Notes: a model not told the origin generated them from the sequence alone. 64,000 nucleotides of DNA from Rhodoferax fermentans (GCF_002017865.1 NZ_MTJN01000002.1:806001-870000); one strand, 5' to 3'. Counted from the first letter of the stretch, positions 36,993 through 46,525 are shown. Translations and numbers: made by a program.

Positions 36993-37394
36993 ATGATCAA
37001 GCAGGTTGGCCCCACCACCATCAACGAGCACCATCTCGCCTCCTGCCACTGCGGTGCGGTGGTGTTGCGCCTGCATCTGCCGGATGGCATTGTGGATCCG
37101 CGTCGTTGTGACTGTTCGATCTGCCGCCGAAAAGGCGCCATCGTGGCGTCTGTGCCCTTGTCAGGCATCGAGGTGGTTCAAGGCCACGACAAGCTGCGTT
37201 TGTACGAGTTCAACACCAAAACAGCCAAACACTATTTTTGCTCTGTGTGCGGGATCTACACCCACCACCAGCGCCGATCCAATCCCAACGAGTACGGTTA
37301 CAACGTGGGTTGTCTGGACGGTGTCAATCCGTTTGATATCCAAGACGTGCCCACCAACGATGGGGTGAATCACCCCGCTGATCGGCTGCGCTAG
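36993..37394 (+). CDS. GFA/CENP-V-type zinc protein
   Basis: A 133-residue protein with the glutathione-dependent formaldehyde-activating fold. Zinc ligands are CHCGAV near residue 18, CDCSICRRKG, and CSVCGIYTHHQRR. Members bind zinc in two sites; most have no proven enzyme activity. ATG 36993 (AAGGACA upstream) is chosen over one 20 codons earlier because the upstream extension is unlike the family. Confidence 0.88.
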   Translation: MIKQVGPTTINEHHLASCHCGAVVLRLHLPDGIVDPRRCDCSICRRKGAIVASVPLSGIEVVQGHDKLRLYEFNTKTAKHYFCSVCGIYTHHQRRSNPNEYGYNVGCLDGVNPFDIQDVPTNDGVNHPADRLR

Positions 37395-37470
37395 CAGTTG
37401 TGTTGAGAGAAGTCGACACTCAGCTCAAGCTTCATCGGTCCACAGGCGTTTGTCCCACAAGGAACCCTCC

Positions 37471-37785
37471 ATGAGTATCTCGAAAGCATTTGCCGTTTTC
37501 CTAAAAGAAGCGCCAGCCCAAGCACAAGCCTGGATGCAGATGGCACAGGCCCTGGATCAGGCCAGTGCTTTGGACAAAAAGACCGAGGAATTGGCCTACA
37601 TTGCGGTCCTTGCTGCCACCGGCAACACCTCTGGTGTGCCATTTCATGTGCTCTCGGCCAAATCACAGGGGGCGTCACGGCAAGAAGTTCTGAGCGCGGT
37701 GCTGCTCGGCCTGCCCGCCGCCGGTGCCACGGTCATTGGGGCCTTGCCTGTTGCCTTGGAGGCCTACGATGGGCAAGATCAATAA
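37471..37785 (+). CDS. AhpD/CMD-fold protein without the redox cysteines
   Basis: A 104-residue helical protein of the carboxymuconolactone decarboxylase/AhpD fold (KKTEELAYIAVLAATGN, SGVPFHVLSAKSQGASRQEVLSAVLLGL). The usual CxxC pair before the histidine is absent (TSGVPFH), so peroxidase-type chemistry is unlikely. AAGGAAC precedes the ATG. It overlaps the next small gene by 17 bases. Confidence 0.75.
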   Translation: MSISKAFAVFLKEAPAQAQAWMQMAQALDQASALDKKTEELAYIAVLAATGNTSGVPFHVLSAKSQGASRQEVLSAVLLGLPAAGATVIGALPVALEAYDGQDQ

Positions 37786-37939
37786 GCTGTGGCATGAGCA
37801 ACACGCCATGCCCAAAAACCCCAGTCTGCAACAACGTATCGACTGGCATCTGGTGCATCACAGGGCCTGCAACTGCCGCCCGATCCCGGCCGGTATTCTC
37901 AAAGCCCTTCAAGACCGGGCGCCGAAACCCGGCGCTTGA
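37769..37939 (+). CDS. Small cysteine-containing hypothetical protein
   Basis: A frame of 56 residues that starts inside the previous gene, indicating coupling. It has NPSLQQRIDWHLVHHRACNCRPIPAGI, a pattern of charged helix plus HxxxCxCRPIP that I have seen in small Betaproteobacteria proteins. Possible metal binding is an inference. Length and overlap fit a real gene, but evidence is limited. Confidence 0.5.
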   Translation: MGKINKLWHEQHAMPKNPSLQQRIDWHLVHHRACNCRPIPAGILKALQDRAPKPGA

Positions 37940-37948
37940 GACATCCTC

Positions 37949-39088
37949 TTGCACACCCCGACCTTCACCCCCCTGACCCGCCGCCAGTGGCTGGCGGCGA
38001 CGCTGATTGCCCCGCTGTGGCATAACCAGGCGCAGGCGCAAAGCAACGACCCCACCGCCGCGCCAGCAGTGCTGGTCAAACGCCTGCTGCAGTTCCCACG
38101 TGATCTGGGCAGCCACCCGGACACGGCCACCGAATGGTGGTATGTCACCGGTGAGTTGCAGGCGCAGGGCCGCTTGTTTGGTTTTCAGCTGACCTTTTTC
38201 CGCTCTCGGGTGCCCAGTACACAGGCCATGCGCTCCGGCTTTGCGGCCAAACAGCTTCACTTTGCCCATGCGGCGGTCACCGATGTGACGGGCCAGCGCC
38301 TGTTGCACGACCAGCGGATTGCCCGCAGTTCGGGTAACGCACAAGTCGACTTGGCCCAGGCCAGTGACACCGATACCGATGTCAGCCTGCGTGACTGGTC
38401 GCTGCAGCGGCGTAGCAGCAGCTACCTGGCGCGTGCCAATGGCGCAGGTTTTGCCTTTGAGCTGAACCTGCAGGAAACCCAGCCGCTGCTGCTGCAAGGT
38501 GATGCAGGCCTGTCGCGCAAAGGACCCGAGGCGAGCCAGGCAAGCTTTTATTACAGCCTGCCGCAGCTTCGTGTGAGTGGCCAGTTGACACTGGACGGTC
38601 AGCGCCAGGCGGTGACCGGGCGCGCCTGGCTGGACCATGAGTGGAGCCAGTCCATCATGGCGCCGCAGGCGGTGGGCTGGGACTGGATCGGCATGAACCT
38701 CAACGATGGCAGCGCACTCACCGCCTTTCGCTTGCGCAACAAAACGGGTGGCACGGTCTGGGCCGGTGGCTCCTGGCGCGCCAAGGATGCCTTGGTGCCG
38801 GTGGTCTTTGGGCACGATCAGGTGAGTTTTGAACCCATACGCCGCTGGACCAGCCCGGCCAGTGCCACAAGCTACCCGGTGGAATGGCGAGTGACCGTGC
38901 CCGATGCCTCATCCACCCCCAGACGCTACACCGTGCGCGCCTTGGTCGACAACCAGGAACTCGACAGCAGCCGCTCCACCGGCGCGATCTACTGGGAAGG
39001 ACTGAGCGACTTGCTCGATGAGCAGGGCAAGCCGCTGGGTCGGGGATATCTGGAGATGACAGGCTACGCCAAACCTCTCAGCCTGTGA
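37949..39088 (+). CDS. Secreted AttH-like hydrolase (COG5621 type), Tat leader
   Basis: The 379 residues start at a TTG. A twin-arginine leader (LTRRQWLAATLIAPL) ends near AQAQS. The two-lipocalin-like fold has the family motifs TEWWYVTGEL, GFQLTFFRSR, FAHAAVTDVTG, FYYSLPQLRVSG and GRAWLDHEWSQS. Databases often label these carotenoid 1,2-hydratase, because CrtC is related, but the leader and motifs fit AttH better. Such genes commonly sit with a LolD-type ATPase and an FtsX permease; here those lie at 13551 and 24578. Confidence 0.85.
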   Translation: MHTPTFTPLTRRQWLAATLIAPLWHNQAQAQSNDPTAAPAVLVKRLLQFPRDLGSHPDTATEWWYVTGELQAQGRLFGFQLTFFRSRVPSTQAMRSGFAAKQLHFAHAAVTDVTGQRLLHDQRIARSSGNAQVDLAQASDTDTDVSLRDWSLQRRSSSYLARANGAGFAFELNLQETQPLLLQGDAGLSRKGPEASQASFYYSLPQLRVSGQLTLDGQRQAVTGRAWLDHEWSQSIMAPQAVGWDWIGMNLNDGSALTAFRLRNKTGGTVWAGGSWRAKDALVPVVFGHDQVSFEPIRRWTSPASATSYPVEWRVTVPDASSTPRRYTVRALVDNQELDSSRSTGAIYWEGLSDLLDEQGKPLGRGYLEMTGYAKPLSL

Positions 39089-39096
39089 GTCAATTG

Positions 39097-39152
39097 CTCT
39101 AGTTTTTGAAGCTATCCACCCATATACTACATGGGCTAGAGCCTATTTCCAG
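39097..39152 (+). repeat. Palindromic repeat, intergenic copy K
   Basis: Reads GAAGCTATCCACCCAT, ATACTACATGGGCTAG and AGCCTATTTCC. The stem is ACCCAT/ATGGGC. It ends just past the bchJ stop, so it lies between convergent genes. Confidence 0.7.
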
Positions 39153-39745
39153 CGCAATTCAAAACGGCACACATCGTCGCCCTTGGCTTCACATTCGGTC
39201 TCTTCGACTTGGGTGTTGGGGTGCACCAGCACCTGAAACAGGCGCTCAAAGGTGGCGGAATAGAAGTCGCACACCGGCACATCGGTGCGCACATCGCGGC
39301 ACAGTGGGTTGTTGCGAATCGTCAGCACCACCGTCTGTCCCACCTCGTAGCTGAACTGGCCACTGCCCGCAAAGGTCCAGCTGTGGCCGCCGATGGTTTT
39401 CAGCAGCAGACGCGCCGAGGCCGCAGCAGGTAGCGCCTTGAACACCACTTGCGCGGCCTTGGGGATGCGGTTGGCCAGCAGGTAGTCGGCGGTTTTGAGG
39501 CCAGCCTTCCAGGTGATGTCGGCACAGGTGGGCTGCCCCAACTGCTCACGCAAGACCTGGTGCAAGCGCCACACCTCGGTCTCGTTGACCATTTTTTCGG
39601 GCAGCTGATCGAGATAGTGCCCCAGCCGGGCCTGCACAAACAGACCAGCCGTGACATCCTGCCCGAAGCTCTCGCGCAGGGTCTCCAACACACGAATGAT
39701 GGCGTTGGGCCCAATGCGGCCCGCCACGCCGTCGGCTGCACCCAT
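39143..39745 (-). CDS. bchJ: BchJ, 4-vinyl-reductase-domain protein of bacteriochlorophyll synthesis
   Basis: The 200 residues have the V4R fold: PNAIIRVLETLRESFG, then DYLLANRIPKAAQVVFKALPAA, and the C-terminal cysteine cluster ending ECEAKGDDVCRFELRW. BchJ was first thought to reduce the 8-vinyl group; current work points to a role in handing over Mg-protoporphyrin intermediates. The ATG overlaps the bchE stop by one base, so the two are coupled. Confidence 0.9.
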   Translation of the reverse strand: MGAADGVAGRIGPNAIIRVLETLRESFGQDVTAGLFVQARLGHYLDQLPEKMVNETEVWRLHQVLREQLGQPTCADITWKAGLKTADYLLANRIPKAAQVVFKALPAAASARLLLKTIGGHSWTFAGSGQFSYEVGQTVVLTIRNNPLCRDVRTDVPVCDFYSATFERLFQVLVHPNTQVEETECEAKGDDVCRFELRWK

Positions 39746-41427
39746 CAAGCTCTGGCCATTTCTTCTTCGGTCATTTGCTCTTTACCACCACCACAGGCCG
39801 ATACAGGCATTGCAGCGGCTGCGGCGGCTTGTGCGGCAATGGCTTCTGCAGCGATGTCCTCGCCCTTCTTGCGGCGCATCTCGATCTTGGGACCGTGCAT
39901 GGTGATCCAGCCTTCGTCGGCCTTGGCCACCAGAGCGGCATCGGGGCGTTCGTGGCGCACACCCTGGTCGAACTTGAAGTCGACCTTTTTCTTGCTCTGC
40001 GGGCCCCAGTAACCGACCCGGCCCAGGTCGTAGAACTTGCGCTCAAAACCACTCTTCAAGAAGGCCTTCAAACAGCCCATCAGGTACTTGCGGCGCACCG
40101 GGTCGCGCGTCCAGGGGTACTGGAAGAAGGTCTTGTTCATGAAGAACCGGCGGTAGTTGTTCATCACCCGGTCCAGCAGCTCACCACGGTCCATGGCGGT
40201 GGGTTTCATGATCGGGGTGACAAAGTTGTACTTCTCGTAGTCGAACACCTCGACCTTGTCGCCCAGTTCCTGGAACAGGTCGGAGAACGGCCACGGGGTG
40301 TACATCGCCCAGTTGGCCATGTCGGGGTTCCAGTCGCGCGTCATGCGATAGGTTTCCTCGATGGTCTCGGCGGTTTCGTTTTCCAGACCGACGATGAACT
40401 GCGCTTCGGTCACGATGCCGGCTTCACGCAGCAGGCGGATCGCCTTCTTGTTCTGCTCAATCGTGGTCTCTTTGTTGAACAAATCGAGCTTGAGCTGGGC
40501 CGCCGCTTCGGTACCGAGCGACACGTGGATCAGGCCAGCCTTGCGGTACAACGGCAGCAGTTTTTCGTCACGCAGGATGTCGGTCACGCGGGTGTTGATA
40601 CCCCACAGCACCGGTAACTTGCGCTCAACCAGCTCTTCACAGAACTGGATGAACTTCTTGCGGTGGATGGTGGGCTCTTCGTCGGCCAGGATGAAGAAGC
40701 CGACCTTGTGGTTCTTGACCAGGTCTTCGATCTCGTCGACCACCTTTTTCGGGTCACGGATGCGGTAGTCGCGCCAGAACTTCCACTGGCTGCAGAAACT
40801 GCAGGTGAACGGGCAGCCGCGCGCAAAGTTGGGGATCGCCACCCGCACATTCATCGGGGTGTAGATGTATTTGCTCCAGTCCAGGATGCCCCAGTCTGGT
40901 GTGATGGTGTCCAGGTCGGCAATCGGTGGCTCGGCCGGGGTGGCCACAATCTTGCCCTCGTCGTTGCGGTAGGCAATGCCTTTGACAGCGTCGCGGTTTT
41001 GCATGAAGTCACCGGCGTCCACCGCTTTCACCAGGTTCAGGAACACCTGTTCACCCTCACCACGCACAATCGCATCAATCCAGGGCGACTCACCGAGCAC
41101 CTGCGAGAACATGAAGGTGGCGTGGATACCACCCAGCACGGTCACGATGTTCGGATTGACCTCCTTCACCACCTGCAACAGGCGCTGCGCCTTGTAGATC
41201 GACGGGGTGATGGCCGTGCAGCCAACGATGTCAGGCTTGATCTCGGCAAACTTCTGGCGCATGGCGTCTTCACTCAGGTCCAGCGTCATGGCATCAACAA
41301 ACACCACATCGGTATAACCGCCTGCCTTGAGGTAACCAGTCAGGTAAGCCACCCATGCTGGAGGCCACGTGCCGGCAATTTCAGCACCACCCGAGTGGTA
41401 ATTGGGGTGAACGAGCATTACGCGCAT
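39745..41427 (-). CDS. bchE: Anaerobic Mg-protoporphyrin IX monomethyl ester cyclase
   Basis: The 560 residues have an N-terminal B12-binding domain ([30 protein letters not shown]) and a radical-SAM domain with the iron-sulfur motif GCPFTCSFC near residue 203. BchE makes the fifth ring of bacteriochlorophyll without oxygen and needs B12 and SAM. ATG 41427 is preferred (GGAAAAG upstream) over a start 24 codons earlier, because the upstream part overlaps promoter elements. It is first in the bchE-bchJ unit. Confidence 0.95.
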   Translation of the reverse strand: MRVMLVHPNYHSGGAEIAGTWPPAWVAYLTGYLKAGGYTDVVFVDAMTLDLSEDAMRQKFAEIKPDIVGCTAITPSIYKAQRLLQVVKEVNPNIVTVLGGIHATFMFSQVLGESPWIDAIVRGEGEQVFLNLVKAVDAGDFMQNRDAVKGIAYRNDEGKIVATPAEPPIADLDTITPDWGILDWSKYIYTPMNVRVAIPNFARGCPFTCSFCSQWKFWRDYRIRDPKKVVDEIEDLVKNHKVGFFILADEEPTIHRKKFIQFCEELVERKLPVLWGINTRVTDILRDEKLLPLYRKAGLIHVSLGTEAAAQLKLDLFNKETTIEQNKKAIRLLREAGIVTEAQFIVGLENETAETIEETYRMTRDWNPDMANWAMYTPWPFSDLFQELGDKVEVFDYEKYNFVTPIMKPTAMDRGELLDRVMNNYRRFFMNKTFFQYPWTRDPVRRKYLMGCLKAFLKSGFERKFYDLGRVGYWGPQSKKKVDFKFDQGVRHERPDAALVAKADEGWITMHGPKIEMRRKKGEDIAAEAIAAQAAAAAAMPVSACGGGKEQMTEEEMARA

Positions 41428-41485
41428 AACTTTTCCAGTAAGTTGTAGGACCAGGCTACTGTGCCTAGGCTGCTGTTTTGTGACA

Positions 41486-41499
41486 TTGATGAATGTCAA
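41486..41499. promoter_or_regulatory. FNR-type site 1 upstream of bchE
   Basis: TTGAT-GAAT-GTCAA matches the FNR consensus TTGAT-N4-ATCAA at 9 of 10 positions. It is centred 65 bases before the bchE ATG and overlaps the PpsR-type box by six bases. Activation centred at -41.5 would place a start near 41451, a 24-base leader. Confidence 0.6.
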
Positions 41500-41511
41500 C
41501 TTTTGTTGACA
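41494..41511. promoter_or_regulatory. PpsR/CrtJ-type box upstream of bchE
   Basis: TGTCAA-CTTTTG-TTGACA fits TGT-N12-ACA exactly, with an extended 6-bp palindrome on each side. It is 67 bases upstream of the bchE ATG. PpsR/CrtJ represses bch and puc genes in oxygen in other purple bacteria. On the minus strand its TTGACA half could serve as the -35 element. Confidence 0.7.
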
Positions 41512-41523
41512 TTCTGCGGCATT

Positions 41524-41537
41524 TTGACGTGCATCAA
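41524..41537. promoter_or_regulatory. FNR-type site 2 upstream of bchE
   Basis: TTGAC-GTGC-ATCAA is a second 9-of-10 match, 38 bases upstream (centre to centre) of the first on the bchE side. Two FNR-type sites flank the PpsR box. Confidence 0.5.
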
Positions 41538-41595
41538 CAGTTTGAGCAAGAGGTACTGTCCGGGGCAGATGACACCCCGATGGACAGCGCGATCG

Positions 41596-42072
41596 TCAGC
41601 GGACTTGGGCGCTGGCCACGTCCCAGCCGAACTTCACATCGCCACCCAAGCCGCCTTTGCCATCCTGGGGTTTGTAGGCAAATTCGATGTCGCGGTAGGT
41701 CAGCGTGACAGCTTCGATGATCTCGCCACCGTCCGCGCAGGATGGCTGGACGCTGGTGACATGCACCTCTTTCAGGCTCACTTGCAGGAAATCCTTTTGG
41801 CCTTCACCCGCCTTGCGGGACGTCAGCACCACCGTCTTGAAGAGTTTGCCCGCCGCACAGTGTTTGGCCAGCAGGGGTGATGCCTTGTCATAGAGATGCA
41901 CAAAGCTCAAGGGCTCCGCCACCGTTTTGCCCTTGCCGGTGCTGGTGCCGCCGACCTGCCCGGCGGTGGCAATGCCCCAGCTCCAGGACAAGACGTCAAC
42001 CGCCCCCTTGTGGTCCTTGTTGCTTGACTCACCCTCGACACCGTCAAACTTGATAAAACAATCGATGGCCAT
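41596..42072 (-). CDS. hcp: Hcp-family type VI secretion tube protein
   Basis: The 158 residues belong to the Hcp1 family: MAIDCFIKFDGVEGESSNKDHKGAVDVLSWSWGI, LSFVHLYDKASPLLAKHCAAGK and ISF-type strands such as LQVSLKEVHVTSVQPSC. CCAAGGAG precedes the ATG. Hcp hexamers form the inner tube of the type VI machine. No other type VI gene is seen in this window, so this is an orphan copy that would serve an apparatus encoded elsewhere. Confidence 0.88.
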   Translation of the reverse strand: MAIDCFIKFDGVEGESSNKDHKGAVDVLSWSWGIATAGQVGGTSTGKGKTVAEPLSFVHLYDKASPLLAKHCAAGKLFKTVVLTSRKAGEGQKDFLQVSLKEVHVTSVQPSCADGGEIIEAVTLTYRDIEFAYKPQDGKGGLGGDVKFGWDVASAQVR

Positions 42073-42288
42073 CGTGTGCTCCTTGGTCAGTGAAAAAACC
42101 GGTGATGCAAGTGGGGTTTGGCGGGTATGAGGTGGAGCCAAGCAGCTTGGTCCATTTGCCGCTCCCTTTTTTTTGGCACGAGTATAGGAAGCAGCTTGGA
42201 GAAGCGTCAACGCCATCACGCCCAGCGGAGCTAGCGACCCGACCTACCCCCCTGAAGGACGAGGTGAAGTTGCTAGACTTCCCCCCCA

Positions 42289-44907
42289 ATGACCGACCAC
42301 ACCCTGCCACACACCCCCATGATGACCCAGTACCTGGGCCTCAAAGCGGATCACCCCCACACCCTGCTGTTCTACCGCATGGGCGACTTTTACGAGCTGT
42401 TTTATGCCGATGCCGAAAAAGCCGCGCGCCTGCTCAACATCACCCTGACGCAGCGTGGCCAGAGCGCAGGGCAGCCGGTGGTGATGGCCGGGGTGCCATT
42501 CCACTCGGTCGAGACCTATCTGGCGCGGCTGATCAAGCTCGGTGAGTCGGTGGCGATTTGTGAACAGGTCGGCGACCCGGCCACAGCCAAAGGCCCGGTC
42601 GAGCGCAAGGTGGTGCGGGTGGTCACGCCCGGCACCCTGACCGATCTGGAATTGCTCAACGACAAGACCGAGGCGCTGCTGCTCTCGGTGCACCAAGGCC
42701 CGCGCAACAGCTGCGGCCTGGCCTGGCTCAGCGTGACCCAGGGGGTGGTGCATCTGGCCGAATGTGCGCTGGACGACTTGGCCAACTGGGTATTGCGCGT
42801 GGGTCCGGGTGAGCTGATCTTCAGCGCCGGGGCCACACCAGCGTTTGAGGCGCGGCTGCGCGCGATTCCAGTCACCACACCGCTGTCGATCTCCGTGCGG
42901 CCAGACTGGCAGTTTGACACCGGCCTGGGCCAACGCACCCTCACCCAACACCTCAACACCGCCAGCCTGGCGCCCTGGCACGCGCAAGAACTGGTGCTGG
43001 CCCAGGCGGCGGCAGCCGCGCTGCTGAGTTACACCGAACACACCCAAGGCCGGGCACTCACGCACATCCATAGCGTGCAGGTGCAGCGCGAGGGCGATCT
43101 GATCGACCTGCCGCCCACCACCCGGCGCAACCTGGAGCTGGTGCAGACGCTGCGCGGTGAAGATTCACCTACGCTGTTCTCCTTGCTCGACACCTGCCAG
43201 ACCGGCATGGGCAGCCGCCTGCTCAAAAGCTGGCTGCTCTCACCCCGGCGCGACCGCAGCGAAGCGATACAACGCCACCGCGCGATTGAGGCGCTGCGCA
43301 GCGGCCCCACGCTGTCAGCCGGTGCTGGCCCGTGGGACAAACTGCGCCAGCAGCTCAAGGGCAGCACCGATGTACAACGCATCACCGCACGCATCGCGCT
43401 GCGCCAGGTGCGTCCGCGTGAGCTGGTGGGCTTGCAAGTCACGCTCCAAAAAACAGAGCTACTGGCCCCCGTGATACAAGGGCTAGAGGCCTACTTGACG
43501 CAAATTTCTCAGAACCTGCTGCCGCCCGTCGGTTGCGCCGAGTTGTTGCGCGCCGCGATCGACGCCGAGCCCGCCGCGCTGGTGCGCGACGGCGGTGTGA
43601 TCGCCAGCGGCTTTGATGCCGAACTCGACGAGTTGCGCGCCATCCAGACCAATTGCGACGGCTTTTTGCTGGACCTGGAAACCCGCGAACGGGCCCGCAC
43701 CGGCATCAGCAACCTGCGGGTGCAGTTCAACAAGGTGCACGGCTTTTTCATCGAGGTGACGCAAGGCCAGGCCAGCAAGGTGCCCGACGACTACCGTCGC
43801 CGCCAGACCCTGAAAAACGCCGAGCGTTTCATCACGCCCGAACTCAAAGCCTTTGAAGACAAGGCCCTGAGTGCGCAAGAGCGTGCCCTGGCGCGGGAAA
43901 AATGGCTCTACGAGCAGCTGCTGGACCAGTTGCAAGCCTATGTCCCCGCCCTCACCCGGCTAGCCGACGCGCTGGCCACACTCGACGCCCTGTGCGCCCT
44001 GGCCGAGCGCAGCCTCACCCTGGACTGGTGTGCGCCGCAGTTTGTCAAAGAGCCGTGTATCGACATCGACGCCGGTCGTCACCCGGTGGTGCAGGCGCGC
44101 CTGGCTGAACTGAGCTCAGGTGCATTCATCGCCAACGACACCCGCCTGAGTGTCAAACAGCGCATGCAAATCATCACCGGCCCCAACATGGGCGGTAAAT
44201 CGACCTACATGCGCCAGATTGCGGTGATTGTGCTGCTGGCCAGCATGGGCAGTTATGTGCCTGCCAGCGCCTGCCGACTGGGGCCGATCGACGCCATCCA
44301 CACCCGCATCGGCGCGGCCGACGACTTGGCCAACGCCCAGTCCACCTTCATGCTGGAGATGTTGGAAGCCGCACAAATCTTGAACGCCGCCACACCCAAC
44401 TCCCTGGTGCTGATGGACGAGATTGGCCGCGGCACCAGCACCTTTGACGGCCTGGCGCTGGCATCAGCCATTGCCACCCAGTTACACGACAAAACCCAGG
44501 CTTACACCCTGTTTGCCACCCACTACTTTGAGCTGACCGAGTTCCCGGCCAGCCACCATGCTGCGATCAACGTGCATGTGAGCGCGGCCGAAAGTGGCCG
44601 CGACATCGTGTTCCTGCACGAGATCCAGCCGGGACCTGCCAGCAAGAGTTACGGTATCCAGGTGGCGCGCCTGGCGGGTATGCCCGCTGCGGTGGTCAAC
44701 CACGCGCGCCACACGCTGGAAGCGCTGGAAGCCCAGGCCAGCCAGCACCAGGCCCAGGTCGATCTGTTTGCGGCACCTGCCGCTACAGAGGTCATAGCTG
44801 AAAGCCCAGTCGAAGCCTGGGCTAAAGCCCTCAATCCTGATGATTTGAGTCCGCGTGAGGCGCTGGAGGCGCTGTACCAGCTCAAGAAGCTGAGCGTCCA
44901 AGGATAA
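42289..44907 (+). CDS. mutS: DNA mismatch repair protein MutS
   Basis: The 872 residues cover all MutS domains. The mismatch-wedge motif is [13 protein letters not shown] near residue 28, connector and lever/clamp domains follow, then the ATPase with Walker [14 protein letters not shown] near residue 631, [16 protein letters not shown] and THYFELT. It recognises mispairs with MutL. Two palindromic repeats are translated within it: one in the lever region (near residues 387-406) and one near the C-terminal tail before the [16 protein letters not shown] tetramer/interaction segment. It is divergent from hcp. Confidence 0.97.
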   Translation: MTDHTLPHTPMMTQYLGLKADHPHTLLFYRMGDFYELFYADAEKAARLLNITLTQRGQSAGQPVVMAGVPFHSVETYLARLIKLGESVAICEQVGDPATAKGPVERKVVRVVTPGTLTDLELLNDKTEALLLSVHQGPRNSCGLAWLSVTQGVVHLAECALDDLANWVLRVGPGELIFSAGATPAFEARLRAIPVTTPLSISVRPDWQFDTGLGQRTLTQHLNTASLAPWHAQELVLAQAAAAALLSYTEHTQGRALTHIHSVQVQREGDLIDLPPTTRRNLELVQTLRGEDSPTLFSLLDTCQTGMGSRLLKSWLLSPRRDRSEAIQRHRAIEALRSGPTLSAGAGPWDKLRQQLKGSTDVQRITARIALRQVRPRELVGLQVTLQKTELLAPVIQGLEAYLTQISQNLLPPVGCAELLRAAIDAEPAALVRDGGVIASGFDAELDELRAIQTNCDGFLLDLETRERARTGISNLRVQFNKVHGFFIEVTQGQASKVPDDYRRRQTLKNAERFITPELKAFEDKALSAQERALAREKWLYEQLLDQLQAYVPALTRLADALATLDALCALAERSLTLDWCAPQFVKEPCIDIDAGRHPVVQARLAELSSGAFIANDTRLSVKQRMQIITGPNMGGKSTYMRQIAVIVLLASMGSYVPASACRLGPIDAIHTRIGAADDLANAQSTFMLEMLEAAQILNAATPNSLVLMDEIGRGTSTFDGLALASAIATQLHDKTQAYTLFATHYFELTEFPASHHAAINVHVSAAESGRDIVFLHEIQPGPASKSYGIQVARLAGMPAAVVNHARHTLEALEAQASQHQAQVDLFAAPAATEVIAESPVEAWAKALNPDDLSPREALEALYQLKKLSVQG
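43448..43507 (+). repeat. Palindromic repeat, in-frame copy G inside mutS
   Basis: AGAGCTACTGGCCCCCG, TGATACAAGGGCTAG and AGGCCTACTTGACG show the full family order. It encodes [19 protein letters not shown] in the lever region. Confidence 0.8.
44786..44846 (+). repeat. Palindromic repeat, in-frame copy H inside mutS
   Basis: TCATAGCTGAAAGCCCAG, TCGAAGCCTGGGCTA and AAGCCCTCAATCC. Stem AGCCCAG/CTGGGCT is intact. It encodes [16 protein letters not shown]. Confidence 0.7.
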
Positions 44908-44994
44908 ATTTGGTCCAAAGCGCCAGCCCCTGGTGAGGGGCGGGCCCACTTGCACAACACGCCCCAATAACCATACACACCCCGTTCGTATGGC

Positions 44995-45009
44995 GCGGGC
45001 CTGGCCCGC
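44995..45009. terminator. GC-rich inverted repeat after mutS
   Basis: GCGGG-CCTGG-CCCGC, followed by AAAATAG rather than a T-run. It is a possible weak terminator between mutS and the bd oxidase operon. Confidence 0.3.
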
Positions 45010-45094
45010 AAAATAGCCCCTTGCGGGAGAATCCTCAAGCGCGCCGACTGCATCCTTGGTCGAGATGCGGTTCTCACCATCGTCAAACCTCACC

Positions 45095-46510
45095 ATGTTC
45101 AACCTCACCGCACTCGAACTGGCGCGAATCCAGTTCGGATTCACGATCACCTTCCACATCATCTTTCCCGCCATCACCATTGGCCTGGCGGCTTACCTCG
45201 CCGTGCTCGAAGCCTTGTGGCTGAAAAAACAGGACATGGTCTACAAAACCCTGTACCACTTCTGGTCCAAGATCTTCGCCGTGAACTTTGCGATGGGTGT
45301 GGTGTCTGGCCTGGTGATGGCCTACCAGTTTGGCACCAACTGGAGCCAATACTCCGAGTTTGCGGGCAGTGTCACCGGGCCGCTTTTGACTTATGAGGTG
45401 TTGACGGCGTTTTTTCTGGAAGCCGGTTTTCTGGGTGTGATGTTGTTCGGCTGGAACAAGGTGGGACCACGCCTGCACTTCTTTGCCACCGTGATGGTGG
45501 CGCTGGGCACTTTGGTCTCGGCGACCTGGATCCTGGCCTCCAACAGCTGGATGCAAACACCACAGGGGCACGAAATCATCAACGGTGTGGTGGTGCCGGT
45601 GGATTGGGTCGCCATCATCTTCAACCCGTCCTTTCCGTATCGGCTGGCCCACATGGTGGTGGCTGCATTCATCTCAACCGCCTTGCTGGTGGCTGCATCG
45701 GGTGCCTGGCACCTGCTCAAGGGCAATCACAAGCCGGAAATCAAGAAGATGTTCTCCATGGCCTTGTGGATGTTGCTGTTCGCGGCGCCGCTGCAAGTCT
45801 TTGTGGGTGATTTGCACGGCTTGAACACACTCAAACACCAGCCGGCCAAGATCGCGGCCATGGAAGGCCATTGGGAGAACACACCGGGTGAGGGTGTGCC
45901 GCTGGTGCTGTTCGGCTGGCCCGACATGGAGGCTGAAACCACCCGCTACAAGATCGAAATCCCGAACCTGGGTGGTTTGATCTTGACTCATGATTGGCAC
46001 GGCCAGTACCCGGGTTTGAAAGAGTTCCCCCGGGAAGACCGCCCCAATGCCACCGTGGTGTTCTGGACCTTTCGTGTGATGGTGGGGCTGGGTATGTTGA
46101 TGATTGTGCTGGCGTTGTGGGGAGCCTGGTCACATTGGCGCCAACGTGCCTATGAGTCGCCTGCGCTGTGGCGCTTTGCGCTGCTGATGGGGCCGTCCGG
46201 CGTGCTGGCCATGCTGGCGGGCTGGTACACCACGGAAATCGGCCGACAGCCCTGGGTGGTCTACGGGCTGATGCGCACGGCGGAAGCGGTGTCCAAGCAC
46301 TCCGCAATGACGCTGAGCATCAGCCTGCTGGTGCTGGTGATTGTGTACATCGCTGTGTTTGGCGCGGGCGTGGCGTACCTGCTCAAACTCATTGGACAAG
46401 GCCCGGACGTGCACGAGCCCCCACCCGACGGGGACGCGCTGGACCAACGACCCGCACGTCCGCTGTCGGCCGCCACGCCGCCTGCGCAACCACCCATCAC
46501 CACGGTCTGA
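45095..46510 (+). CDS. cioA: Cytochrome bd quinol oxidase subunit I, cyanide-insensitive type
   Basis: The 471 residues span about nine helices and carry the heme-ligand and quinol-site motifs of CydA: N-terminal FGFTITFHIIFPAITIGLAAY (heme ligand histidine), EVLTAFFLEAGFLGVMLFGWN and GWYTTEIGRQPWVVYG. The periplasmic quinol loop is short, as in CioA, not long as in E. coli CydA. It reduces oxygen to water with quinol. ATG 45095 opens the first helix region; an upstream frame adds 13 unlike residues. Confidence 0.93.
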   Translation: MFNLTALELARIQFGFTITFHIIFPAITIGLAAYLAVLEALWLKKQDMVYKTLYHFWSKIFAVNFAMGVVSGLVMAYQFGTNWSQYSEFAGSVTGPLLTYEVLTAFFLEAGFLGVMLFGWNKVGPRLHFFATVMVALGTLVSATWILASNSWMQTPQGHEIINGVVVPVDWVAIIFNPSFPYRLAHMVVAAFISTALLVAASGAWHLLKGNHKPEIKKMFSMALWMLLFAAPLQVFVGDLHGLNTLKHQPAKIAAMEGHWENTPGEGVPLVLFGWPDMEAETTRYKIEIPNLGGLILTHDWHGQYPGLKEFPREDRPNATVVFWTFRVMVGLGMLMIVLALWGAWSHWRQRAYESPALWRFALLMGPSGVLAMLAGWYTTEIGRQPWVVYGLMRTAEAVSKHSAMTLSISLLVLVIVYIAVFGAGVAYLLKLIGQGPDVHEPPPDGDALDQRPARPLSAATPPAQPPITTV

Positions 46511-46525
46511 CCAAGGAAGCACAAC

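Noticed and set aside
37949..39088. Carotenoid 1,2-hydratase (CrtC) function for the AttH-like protein
   Set aside because: The label would be tempting in a phototroph, but the Tat leader, the TEWWYVTGEL and HEWSQS motifs and the lack of adjacent crt genes fit the AttH/COG5621 group better.
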